Shown one piece after another: positions 1 through 4,656 of a stretch of 7,791 nt of DNA. The stretch covers positions 1 through 7,791 of the forward strand of contig JAHWKQ010000101.1 in the NCBI GenBank assembly GCA_019347785.1, read 5' to 3'. The stretch is from Actinomycetota bacterium (GTDB taxonomy: Bacteria > Actinomycetota > Nitriliruptoria > Euzebyales > Egibacteraceae). The position numbers and the translations under genes were made by a program. Under the pieces are notes generated by a model. It worked only from the letters and a program-made list of their open reading frames with translations. It ran no database searches and had not been told where the DNA came from. Position 1 is the stretch's first letter. Each line of letters starts with the position of its first letter.

Positions 1-375
1 GGAGCCCCCGGCGCCTCGCTCGCGGAGCCCCAGCCGGAGGGACCGCTCGTCTCTCCGCAGGAGATGGAGCGCCGCGCCCTCGACGAGGAGCCCGCGCCAG
101 GCGCGTCGGGGCCGCGGGCGACCGTGAACCCGCGCCTGTTCCGGCGCGAGCCCACCGCGACCGTCGCGGCGGACGCGACCGTCACGGTCCGCTTCGAAGC
201 CACGCGCGCCGTGCCCGGGGCGAGCGTGACGTACGGCACCGAGATCCCGGAGGACCCCTTCGCGCTCGCGCGGCTCCGGCGGGCGACGAGCGAGCTGCGC
301 CGCGATGGCGACGCGCTGAGCCTCGCCTTCTCGCTGCGCCGGATCCTCGGCCCGCTGCACGACGTCGCCCTGCAA
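1..375 (+). CDS. possible plus-strand coding segment, unknown product (both ends undefined)
   Basis: Between about bases 61 and 360 the plus frame starting at base 1 has nearly all G/C in third positions, clearly lower GC in first positions and lowest in second positions. That is the normal pattern of a real high-GC gene. The peptide is balanced (for example RATVNPRLFRREP, then VTVRFEATRAVPGASVTYG, then ALARLRRATSELRRDGDA). The alternating hydrophobic stretch looks like a beta-sandwich, and I do not recognise the family. The frame has no stop until 1053, but from about 420 onward it is the antisense of the NuoB-like gene and loses coding character. It may be a gene fragment joined here by a rearrangement or an assembly error. 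Confidence is low because it lies opposite the NuoB/NuoD-like frame. Confidence 0.3.
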
Positions 376-954
376 CCGGACGTCCAGCGCGAGACCGGGT
401 GGGAGCGCGGGCAGGAGGGGGCCGACCCGCACCGACAGCTGGTCGAGGGCGAGCCCGTCACGGTCGTCGGCGGTCATCGGCATCGGGCGGCCGTACGGCG
501 TGCCGCCCATCATCCCCTCGCCGCCCTGGCCGTGGGGACCGACGCCGCGCCACTCGTTCGGTGGCTCGGCCGGCCGCATGTCCTCCTCGGAGGGGCGGTC
601 ACCCGACAGCAGGCCGCGGTGGCAGGACGCGATGGCGGCCACGACATCCCCGTCGGCTGCGACGACCGTGGCCCCCGCCGGCACGACGCGGTCGGGGCCG
701 GACCCGGAGCCGGTCCAGCGCACCGTCGCCCGCGGGTGGGGCACCTGGTCGTGGACCTGGGCCAGGGGCCGGCTCAGCGACCGCGGCACCTGTCCCGCCA
801 CCAGCAGGACGGTGGCGTGGCGGGGCGTGGAGACCAGCTCCACCTCCGGTCGCAGCCGCAGGTCCTGTACCGCCCTGGCGGCGCCGGCTCCCACCACGGG
901 GAAGACGGGAACCCGCGCCCGCCCGGCGGCCCGCGCGAGGAGCCCTACTGCCAC
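1..954 (-). CDS. NuoB/NuoD-like fused complex I subunit, degenerate (3' end cut by window edge)
   Basis: This frame is open from a GTG at 954 to base 1. The start overlaps the last codons of nuoA in another frame, so translation is probably coupled. Residues about 18-105 resemble NuoB: STPRHATVLLVAG matches the SPRQADVMIVAG segment, then PLAQVHDQVPHPR matches the LRKVYDQMPEPR segment. Where NuoB has GSCANGG with an N2-cluster cysteine, this protein reads TGSGSG. Residues about 172-203 (VGPLLPALPPGLALDVRLQG) resemble the NuoD N-terminus (FGPQHPAAHGVLRL), without the QHP histidine. Family knowledge: NuoB and NuoD normally carry cluster N2 and the quinone site, so this copy should lack both. It is probably a structural connector in a reduced complex. 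Residues 1-203 are convincing. Beyond about base 350 the minus-frame protein becomes Arg/Gly/Pro-rich and codon bias no longer supports this strand, so the true end may lie near there. Confidence 0.7.
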   Translation of the reverse strand, partial: MAVGLLARAAGRARVPVFPVVGAGAARAVQDLRLRPEVELVSTPRHATVLLVAGQVPRSLSRPLAQVHDQVPHPRATVRWTGSGSGPDRVVPAGATVVAADGDVVAAIASCHRGLLSGDRPSEEDMRPAEPPNEWRGVGPHGQGGEGMMGGTPYGRPMPMTADDRDGLALDQLSVRVGPLLPALPPGLALDVRLQGDVVQRAEDPAQREGEAQRVAIAAQLARRPPEPREREGVLRDLGAVRHARPGHGARGFEADRDGRVRRDGRGGLAPEQARVHGRPRPRRAWRGLLVEGAALHLLRRDERSLRLGLRERGAGGS

Positions 955-1307
955 CGGAAGGCCCCCTCGCGCCAGGCGTACAGGACGCCGAGCGCCAGGA
1001 TCGCCAGGAACATGCCCATCTCCGCCAGCGCCGTGACGCCCTCCCGGACGTAGACCACGGCCCACGGGTACATGAACATCATCTCCATCTCGAAGGCGAT
1101 GAAGAGCAGGGCCATCGGGTAGTAGCGGGCGTGGAAGCGGCTCCACGCGTGCGTCTCCGGCTCCATGCCCCCCAGGAACGGCACCAGCTCGGGGGGCGGC
1201 ACCCGGTCGGGGGCCCGGGCGGGGCCCGCCGCGCGCGCCATCAGGACCGCCGCCGCGCCGGCGACGACGACCGTCAACGCGGTGCCCAGCGTCGGGTACA
1301 GGCCCAT
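945..1307 (-). CDS. nuoA: NADH-quinone oxidoreductase subunit A-like protein
   Basis: A 120-residue inner-membrane subunit of a complex I-like respiratory enzyme. Three membrane helices are visible at about residues 7-26, 62-85 and 95-112. The family signature is strong after the loop: RFHARYYPMALLFIAFEMEMMFMYPW corresponds to the conserved segment ending in F-D-x-E-x-x-F-x-Y-P-W (E73, E75, P81-W82). The start ATG at 1307 is chosen because AAGGAGG lies 7 bases upstream; a longer frame from 1370 would add 21 non-conserved residues. The first loop normally reads P-x-E-C-G-M, but here it is PFLGGM (43-48), so the conserved Glu-Cys pair that faces the quinone cavity is replaced by Leu-Gly. The next gene, a NuoB/NuoD-like fusion, overlaps it and is degenerate in the same functional sense. 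Family assignment is very likely; normal NADH:quinone chemistry is doubtful. Confidence 0.9.
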   Translation of the reverse strand: MGLYPTLGTALTVVVAGAAAVLMARAAGPARAPDRVPPPELVPFLGGMEPETHAWSRFHARYYPMALLFIAFEMEMMFMYPWAVVYVREGVTALAEMGMFLAILALGVLYAWREGAFRWQ

Positions 1308-1314
1308 GGGCCCG

Positions 1315-1321
1315 CCTCCTT
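1315..1321 (-). promoter_or_regulatory. Shine-Dalgarno sequence deciding the nuoA start
   Basis: On the minus strand the sequence reads AAGGAGG, then CGGGCCC, then ATG at 1307. This places a near-perfect ribosome binding site 7 bases before the third in-frame start option and supports the 120-residue NuoA. Confidence 0.8.
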
Positions 1322-1375
1322 GTGGTCGCGCGGTGGAGAAGGGTGGCTGCGCCGCCACCGTAGTGATCACGCCTT

Positions 1376-1399
1376 ACATCCGCAAGACCGTACGGATGT
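1376..1399. repeat. 24-bp inverted repeat between merR and nuoA
   Basis: ACATCCG (1376-1382) and CGGATGT (1393-1399) are perfect 7-base arms around a 10-base spacer. The palindrome CCGTACGG (1388-1395) overlaps the right arm. It lies 5 bases beyond the merR stop and upstream of nuoA. On the minus strand no T-run follows, so it is not a convincing terminator of merR. A weak nuoA promoter (TTGCGG at 1385-1380, 17-base gap, TACGGT at 1362-1357) would have its -35 box inside the left arm, which fits an operator better. The repeat is certain; its function is inferred. Confidence 0.45.
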
Positions 1400-1404
1400 G
1401 TACT

Positions 1405-2070
1405 TTATTTGTCGACGACGAGGCCCCCGTCCCGTGTTCGCGGCGACAGGCGCCGCGCGGAGTGGTGCTCCTGGGCCAGCCGCCGGAGCGCGACCAGCAC
1501 CGCCTCGAAGACGACGGTGCCGACGACGAGACTCTCGATCGCCGCGATCCGCGACCTGCTGCCCGTCACGCGCGACAGCTCCTGGGCGGCGAGCCGGTCC
1601 GCGACGTCGGCGTAGCGGTCGAGGACGGCGTCGTCGATGTCGCGTCCCATACGCCGCAGGGTCACCAGCGCCTGCGCGAGTGAGCGGCGGGCCGGCGCCT
1701 GCGGGCTGACCCGCCAGCCCCGCCCGCGCAGGAAACGGTCCACATCCGCTCGGGCCGCCGTCACGTCGGCGGTGGGCTCCTCGTCGTCGGTGTCCCGGGG
1801 GCCGAGGGCGTGATGCGCCACGCCCAGCATCTGGTGGGTCGTCAGGCTGTCGTCGTCGATCGCGTCGAGCACGTCCCCGACGGCGCGCAGGCTCAAGCCC
1901 CCGATATCGGTCAGGATCCCGATGAGGCGCAGGCGGCGGAGATGGCCCTCGGAGTACTCGGCCTGGTTCACGGCGGTCGGCGCGCCAGGGGGCAGCAGGC
2001 CTTCCCGTAGGTAGTACTTCAGGGTCGGGACGGACACACCGCTCGTCCGGCTCAGCTCAGAGATCCGCAC
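1405..2070 (-). CDS. MerR-family transcriptional regulator
   Basis: A 221-residue cytoplasmic DNA-binding regulator. Residues 1-28 (start of RISELSRTSGVSVPTLKYYL, then REGLLPP) form the MerR winged helix-turn-helix, followed by a second helical part to about residue 75. The remaining 145 residues are mostly helical with no cysteine, so a thiol metal site like that of MerR, ZntR or CueR is absent and the ligand is unknown. GTG at 2070 is chosen because GGAGG lies 5 bases upstream and the HTH begins at once. An ATG at 2109 would add 13 residues, but it would place the promoter elements inside the gene. It diverges from a small alpha/beta-barrel gene, and the shared promoter holds a dyad in the -35/-10 spacer, so it likely controls that gene and itself. 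nuoA follows on the same strand, but separate transcription is possible. Confidence 0.88.
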   Translation of the reverse strand: MRISELSRTSGVSVPTLKYYLREGLLPPGAPTAVNQAEYSEGHLRRLRLIGILTDIGGLSLRAVGDVLDAIDDDSLTTHQMLGVAHHALGPRDTDDEEPTADVTAARADVDRFLRGRGWRVSPQAPARRSLAQALVTLRRMGRDIDDAVLDRYADVADRLAAQELSRVTGSRSRIAAIESLVVGTVVFEAVLVALRRLAQEHHSARRLSPRTRDGGLVVDK

Positions 2071-2085
2071 TCCGACCTCCAGGCC

Positions 2086-2115
2086 TTGACAGCAATTGGA
2101 TAGTAGCACTATCTT
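2086..2115 (+). promoter_or_regulatory. MerR-type promoter for the 2176 gene
   Basis: TTGACA (2086-2091) is a perfect -35 box. After an 18-base spacer comes TATCTT (2110-2115), a 4/6 match to the -10 consensus. The perfect dyad GATAGT-AGC-ACTATC (2099-2113) fills most of the spacer and touches the -10 box. MerR-family activators are known to bind a dyad in an over-long spacer (normally 19-20 bases) and untwist it. The layout fits that mechanism, with the spacer slightly shorter than typical. Confidence 0.6.
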
Positions 2116-2137
2116 TTATCGGATAGTGGTGGTATCC
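2098..2137. repeat. Nested GGATAGT inverted and direct repeats (likely MerR operators)
   Basis: GGATAGT occurs twice on the plus strand (2098-2104 and 2121-2127). The first copy forms a perfect dyad with ACTATC (2108-2113). ACTATC also pairs with GATAGT of the second copy (2122-2127) across 8 bases. The second copy forms GGATA-N7-TATCC (2121-2137). The region is markedly AT-rich compared with its surroundings and lies between two divergent genes, as expected for one or two regulator dimers. Confidence 0.6.
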
Positions 2138-2175
2138 ACGTAACCCGCATCGAGGTGCGCCGGGAAGGCCGATGC

Positions 2176-2568
2176 ATGGCGACTGAGAAGCCCTGGAGCT
2201 GGTTCGCGCAGCCACAGCCCGACCACGACTACGTGGCGCTGGTCACGGTGCTGCCGATCAGCCACTGGACGGCGCTGCCGAGCTTCGGGCGCCATACCGG
2301 GCGCAGCATCCGGCAGCTGGCGCGCAGCGAGGGACTGCTCGGATACTCCCTGCGGGCGGCACCCCTTCGCCGCACGTTCTGGACCCTGACCATCTGGGAG
2401 GACGCCGTCTCCCTGGCGCGGTACGTGCGCGCCCAACCCCACCGGGACGCCATGCGGTGGCTGCGAGCCTCCGGCGTGGGCGACTTCCACACCGCGCGTT
2501 GGACGATGGGCGGCGCGGCCGTCCCGCCCTCGTGGGAGGCCGCGCTCGCCCACCTCGAGGCTGCCTAG
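2176..2568 (+). CDS. Small dimeric alpha/beta-barrel protein (ABM/DUF3291-like)
   Basis: A 130-residue soluble protein without signal peptide or membrane segment. A first beta strand (DYVALVTVLP, 18-27) precedes a helix (about 37-52), then LGYSLRAAPLRRTFWTLTIW (55-74), then EDAVSLARYVRAQPHRDAMR. The pattern F-W-T-L-(S/T)-x-W-E-D, followed by a helix with H-R-x-A-M, is typical of small ferredoxin-like proteins in the antibiotic-biosynthesis-monooxygenase / DUF3291 / CrtA-like group. Some of these are oxygenases; many have no known reaction. No cysteine is present, and H40, H89 and H105 are the only histidines outside the N-terminal region. ATG at 2176 is chosen over GTG at 2155 because GGGAAGG (2162-2168) lies 7 bases upstream. 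A MerR-type promoter precedes it, so it is probably induced by the neighbouring regulator. Its stop codon overlaps that of a convergent micropeptide gene. Fold assignment is likely; substrate is unknown. Confidence 0.8.
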   Translation: MATEKPWSWFAQPQPDHDYVALVTVLPISHWTALPSFGRHTGRSIRQLARSEGLLGYSLRAAPLRRTFWTLTIWEDAVSLARYVRAQPHRDAMRWLRASGVGDFHTARWTMGGAAVPPSWEAALAHLEAA

Positions 2569-2615
2569 GCACAGCAGCGCTCGTCGCAGCAGCACTCCGG
2601 GCAACAGGGGTCCAT
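2565..2615 (-). CDS. Cysteine-rich 16-residue micropeptide downstream of arsM
   Basis: An ATG at 2615 opens a 17-codon frame that encodes MDPCCPECCCDERCCA and ends with TAG. Seven of 16 residues are cysteine, in clusters CC-x2-CCC-x3-CC, with acidic residues between them. The start follows the arsM stop by three bases (TGA CCG ATG), and the arsM stop lies inside AAGGAGGTGA, a full match to the 16S anti-Shine-Dalgarno sequence. Such a site at the end of an operon, with a start at normal distance, argues strongly for translation. The product should bind thiophilic ions. Because it follows an arsenite methyltransferase under an ArsR-type operator, As(III) is the natural guess (buffer, chaperone or methylation partner). 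This function is inferred; I know no named family for it. It converges with the 2176 gene and shares the bases CTAG at the stops. It is too short for usual gene finders. Confidence 0.7.
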   Translation of the reverse strand: MDPCCPECCCDERCCA

Positions 2616-2618
2616 CGG

Positions 2619-2628
2619 TCACCTCCTT
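2619..2628 (-). promoter_or_regulatory. Perfect Shine-Dalgarno sequence before the Cys-rich micropeptide
   Basis: The minus strand reads AAGGAGGTGA, then CCG, then ATG at 2615. The ten bases match the 16S rRNA tail completely. The site contains the arsM stop codon (TGA), so ribosomes finishing arsM would be at the next start. This is stronger than the site before arsM itself (AAGGTGG) and is the main evidence for the micropeptide. Confidence 0.8.
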
Positions 2629-3350
2629 CCCGCGGGTGGCTTGACGGCCCGCACGGTCGCGCCGTGGATCCCGTCGGCGATCTCGTGGGTGAAGGTCACG
2701 CCGGCGTCGGCCAGACCCGCGGTGCGCAGCCCGTCGACGTACTCGCGGACGGACAGCGCCCCGGCGACGCAGCCGACCCGGTTGCCGCGGTCGGCCCGCT
2801 GCGCGGGGCTGAGGCGGTCCTCGGCGACGACGTCGGACAGGCCGACGCGTCCCCCGGGGCGCAGGACGCGGGCGATCTCGGCGAGCACCGCCGCCTTGTC
2901 GGGCGACAGGTTGAGCACGCAGTTGGAGATGACCACGTCGACCGAGGCCGCGGGCAGCGGCACGGCCTCGATGTGGCCCTTGAGGAGGGTGACGTTGGTC
3001 GCGCCGGCCTCGGCCGCGTGGCGCCCGGCCAGCTCGAGCATCTCGTCGGTCATGTCCAGCCCGTATACGTGGCCGCCCGGGCCGACGCGACGGGCCGACA
3101 ACAGCACGTCGATCCCGCCCCCCGAGCCCAGGTCGAGAACGCTTTCGCCGGCCGCCAGGTCGGCGACGGCCGGCGGGTTGCCGCACCCCAGGCTGGCCCG
3201 GGCGGCGCCGATGGGCAGTCCGGCGATCTGTCCGTCCTCGTACAGGCCGGCCCCGAAGGCATCCCGCCCGGAGGCGTCACAGCACGATGTCCCACGGTCG
3301 GCGGCCCGGGCAAGGTCGGCGTAGTGGGAGCGGACCTGCTCGGTGCCCAT
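2619..3350 (-). CDS. arsM: Arsenite S-adenosylmethionine methyltransferase
   Basis: A 243-residue cytoplasmic enzyme expected to transfer methyl groups from S-adenosylmethionine to As(III), giving methylated and volatile arsenicals. The SAM site is clear: VLDLGSGGGIDVLL (71-84) is motif I, the acidic residue D99 ends strand 2 (VYGLD), and VVISNCVLNL (139-148) is motif IV. Cysteines match the ArsM pattern: a CC pair at 23-24, C56 in LGCGNP, C144 in SNCVLNL and C194 in GCVAGAL. In characterised ArsM proteins the counterparts of C144 and C194 bind As(III), and the C56 counterpart takes part in turnover. Length is slightly short because the C-terminal region is reduced after residue 235. The start ATG at 3350 has AAGGTGG 6 bases upstream. 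It is transcribed divergently from arsR and is followed directly by the cysteine-rich micropeptide, so the two probably form one operon under ArsR. Confidence 0.93.
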   Translation of the reverse strand: MGTEQVRSHYADLARAADRGTSCCDASGRDAFGAGLYEDGQIAGLPIGAARASLGCGNPPAVADLAAGESVLDLGSGGGIDVLLSARRVGPGGHVYGLDMTDEMLELAGRHAAEAGATNVTLLKGHIEAVPLPAASVDVVISNCVLNLSPDKAAVLAEIARVLRPGGRVGLSDVVAEDRLSPAQRADRGNRVGCVAGALSVREYVDGLRTAGLADAGVTFTHEIADGIHGATVRAVKPPAGRR

Positions 3351-3382
3351 GTCCGCCCACCTTGGCCGTCCTACGGGGTCTT

Positions 3383-3437
3383 ATCGATCTGTGTCTATGT
3401 ACTCAGTATGGCGTTAACATTGATATGTGTCAATCTA
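3383..3437. promoter_or_regulatory. Two ArsR operator-like sites in the arsM-arsR divergent region
   Basis: The second site (3419-3434) is a perfect inverted repeat, ATTGA-TATGTG-TCAAT, like known ArsR boxes of the ATTGA/TCAAT type. A related 19-base sequence at 3383-3401 (ATCGATCTGTGTCTATGTA) matches the second site extended to 3437 (ATTGATATGTGTCAATCTA) at 15 of 19 positions. The two start 36 bases apart, about 3.5 helical turns. Together they bracket the minus-strand arsM promoter, so ArsR binding would block both genes until As(III) is present. Confidence 0.7.
3405..3433 (-). promoter_or_regulatory. arsM promoter
   Basis: On the minus strand TTGACA (3433-3428) is a perfect -35 box. It is followed, 17 bases on, by CATACT (3410-3405), a 4/6 match to TATAAT. 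The -35 box overlaps the right arm of one operator-like repeat, and the other copy begins just after the -10 box, over the predicted start of transcription. No equally good promoter is visible for arsR on the plus strand. Confidence 0.6.
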
Positions 3438-3460
3438 ATCAGCGTGCGATGATGGAGGAC

Positions 3461-3790
3461 ATGTCGACGATGCCGATCCAGGCCTGCTGCCCGCCCCTGC
3501 TGGCGTCACCCCTGGCCGCGGACGAGGCCGAGCAGCTCGCGGCCGGGTTCAAGGTGCTCAGCGACCCGGCCCGGCTCCAGCTGCTTTCGCTCATCGCGGC
3601 GCAGTCGGACGGAGCATGCACCTGCGACCTCACCGAGCCGGTCGCCCTGGCGCAGCCGACGGTGTCCCATCACCTCAAGGTGCTGCTGGCGGCCGGACTG
3701 GTGACGCGCGAGCGGCAGGCCCAGTACTCCTACTACCGGGTCAACCCCGACCGGGTCGCGGTCCTGCGCGAGGCCCTGGAAACCTCCTGA
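3461..3790 (+). CDS. arsR: ArsR-family As(III)-responsive repressor
   Basis: A 109-residue winged helix-turn-helix repressor that should release DNA when As(III) binds. Core sequence: FKVLSDPARLQLLSLI (30-45), then the recognition part AQPTVSHHLKVLLAAGLVTR (64-83), then the wing QAQYSYYRV. Candidate arsenic ligands are C9-C10 near the N-terminus (QACCPP) and C53/C55 in the CTCDL motif. The N-terminal CC pair plus a later cysteine matches the site of the actinobacterial CgArsR type rather than the CVCDLC site of E. coli ArsR. The start is uncertain: in-frame ATGs lie at 3449, 3452, 3461 and 3470, and the only purine-rich site is GGAGG (3454-3458), which is 2 bases before 3461 and 11 before 3470. 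I prefer 3461 by family length. It diverges from arsM across a region with two operator-like sites, and it ends 10 bases from the convergent dehydrogenase gene. Confidence 0.92.
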   Translation: MSTMPIQACCPPLLASPLAADEAEQLAAGFKVLSDPARLQLLSLIAAQSDGACTCDLTEPVALAQPTVSHHLKVLLAAGLVTRERQAQYSYYRVNPDRVAVLREALETS

Positions 3791-3800
3791 CCCTGACGTC

Positions 3801-4586
3801 TCACATCCCCGACAGCGCTGACCAGCCCCCGTCGGAGGCGATGACCTGGCCGGTCACCCAGGCCGCCTCGTCGCTGACCAGCCAGGCGACCAGCCGGGCG
3901 GTGTCGACCGGCGTCCCCCAGCGACCGGCGGGCACGAGCGAGGCGACCCGCCCCCGCAGCTCGTCTCCCGCGTAGCCGGTGTCCGTCGGCCCCGGGTCGA
4001 CGCAGTTCACCGTGATCCCGCGGGGCGCCAGATGGACGGCCAGGCTCGACGTCACCTGGTGCAGGGCGCCCTTCGAGGCGACGTACGGCAGCTCGTCGGG
4101 CATCGCCCCGTGATACTGGCCGGAGGTGAACAGGACGACGCGGCCGGCCCGCCCGTCGTGGTGCAGGGCGAACTCGCGCACGACCAGCAGCGTGGCACGC
4201 GTGTTCACGGCGTAGCTGCGGTCGAGCTCCTCGGCCGTGAGCTGCTCCAGGGACTGTGTGCTGGTTCTGGCGTGGGTGGCCACGACCACGTCGAGACGTC
4301 CAAACGCCTCCAGGGCTGCGGCCACCACGCGGCCTGGGGCGGCCGGGTCGGCGAAGTCGGCCGCCACCTCGATCGCCCCCCCGCCCGCGGCGCGCAGCTC
4401 GTCGACCAGCTCCGAGCCGCCGACGTCCTGGCCCCAGGGTTGGGCGGCGTCGTGCGGCGACCACGTGTGCAGCACGATCCGGGCCCCGTCGGCCGCCAGG
4501 CGGCGTGCGACCGCCGCGCCGATCGCCCCACGGCGACTCGCCCCGGTCACCAGCGCCACCCGCCCGCCGAGGGGTTGGTCAGGCAT
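3801..4586 (-). CDS. Short-chain dehydrogenase/reductase (SDR)
   Basis: A 261-residue classical SDR, an NAD(P)-dependent oxidoreductase with a single Rossmann fold. The cofactor loop is TGASRRGAIG (14-23). D77 in the AADFADP segment fits the adenine-contacting acid. The catalytic set is N128 (AVNTRA), S155 (FTSGQYHG), Y168 and K172 (YVASK). The PG motif is DPGPTDTG (197-204), and the C-terminus VTGQVIASDGGWS is typical. The usual NNAG motif after strand 4 is replaced by ATHA (103-106), a common variation in some subgroups. The start ATG at 4586 has only AAAGG, 9 bases upstream. The gene lies 70 bases downstream of the enolase-superfamily gene on the same strand, so it probably acts in the same pathway, oxidising or reducing a sugar acid or lactone. 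The exact substrate cannot be read from sequence. Confidence 0.9.
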   Translation of the reverse strand: MPDQPLGGRVALVTGASRRGAIGAAVARRLAADGARIVLHTWSPHDAAQPWGQDVGGSELVDELRAAGGGAIEVAADFADPAAPGRVVAAALEAFGRLDVVVATHARTSTQSLEQLTAEELDRSYAVNTRATLLVVREFALHHDGRAGRVVLFTSGQYHGAMPDELPYVASKGALHQVTSSLAVHLAPRGITVNCVDPGPTDTGYAGDELRGRVASLVPAGRWGTPVDTARLVAWLVSDEAAWVTGQVIASDGGWSALSGM

Positions 4587-4612
4587 GACGTTGAACCTTT
4601 TGCGTCACGGGT

Positions 4613-4641
4613 GTCGCCAAGGGTTCAACCTTGGGTGCGAC
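4613..4641. repeat. Interrupted hairpin between the enolase-family gene and the SDR gene
   Basis: GTCGC (4613-4617) and CAAGG (4618-4622) pair with CCTTG (4629-4633) and GCGAC (4637-4641), with a three-base bulge (GGT) and a six-base loop. A second copy of the TTGAACC core lies at 4591-4597, inverted relative to GGTTCAA at 4622-4628. The RNA from the minus strand would fold here between the two coding regions. No T-run follows, so it is more likely an mRNA processing, stability or operator element than a full terminator. Confidence 0.4.
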
Positions 4642-4656
4642 GAAGTCTTACAGATG

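Noticed and set aside
1376..1402. Intrinsic terminator pointing right (dyad followed by a T-rich stretch)
   Set aside because: No plus-strand gene ends before it, and the T-rich part is interrupted (TACTTTATTT). On the minus strand, where merR ends, no T-run follows.
399..1709. Long plus-strand open frame encoding a 436-residue Arg/Pro/Gly-rich protein
   Set aside because: It lies antisense to nuoA, the NuoB/NuoD-like gene and part of merR. Its composition is the usual shadow of high-GC genes, with no recognisable domain and poor codon bias.
2071..2109. Upstream extension of merR to ATG 2109, adding a CC-containing N-terminus
   Set aside because: The extension would cover the -35 box region and dyad, lacks a ribosome site, and MerR proteins begin at the HTH, which follows GTG 2070 with GGAGG 5 bases upstream.
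2116..3186. Long minus-strand frame overlapping arsM in another reading frame
   Set aside because: It is extremely Arg-rich with no domain, and arsM in the overlapping frame has full motifs and a ribosome site.
3287..3448. Upstream extension of arsR in the same frame
   Set aside because: It overlaps the arsM coding start and the operator/promoter region, and the extra residues do not resemble ArsR.
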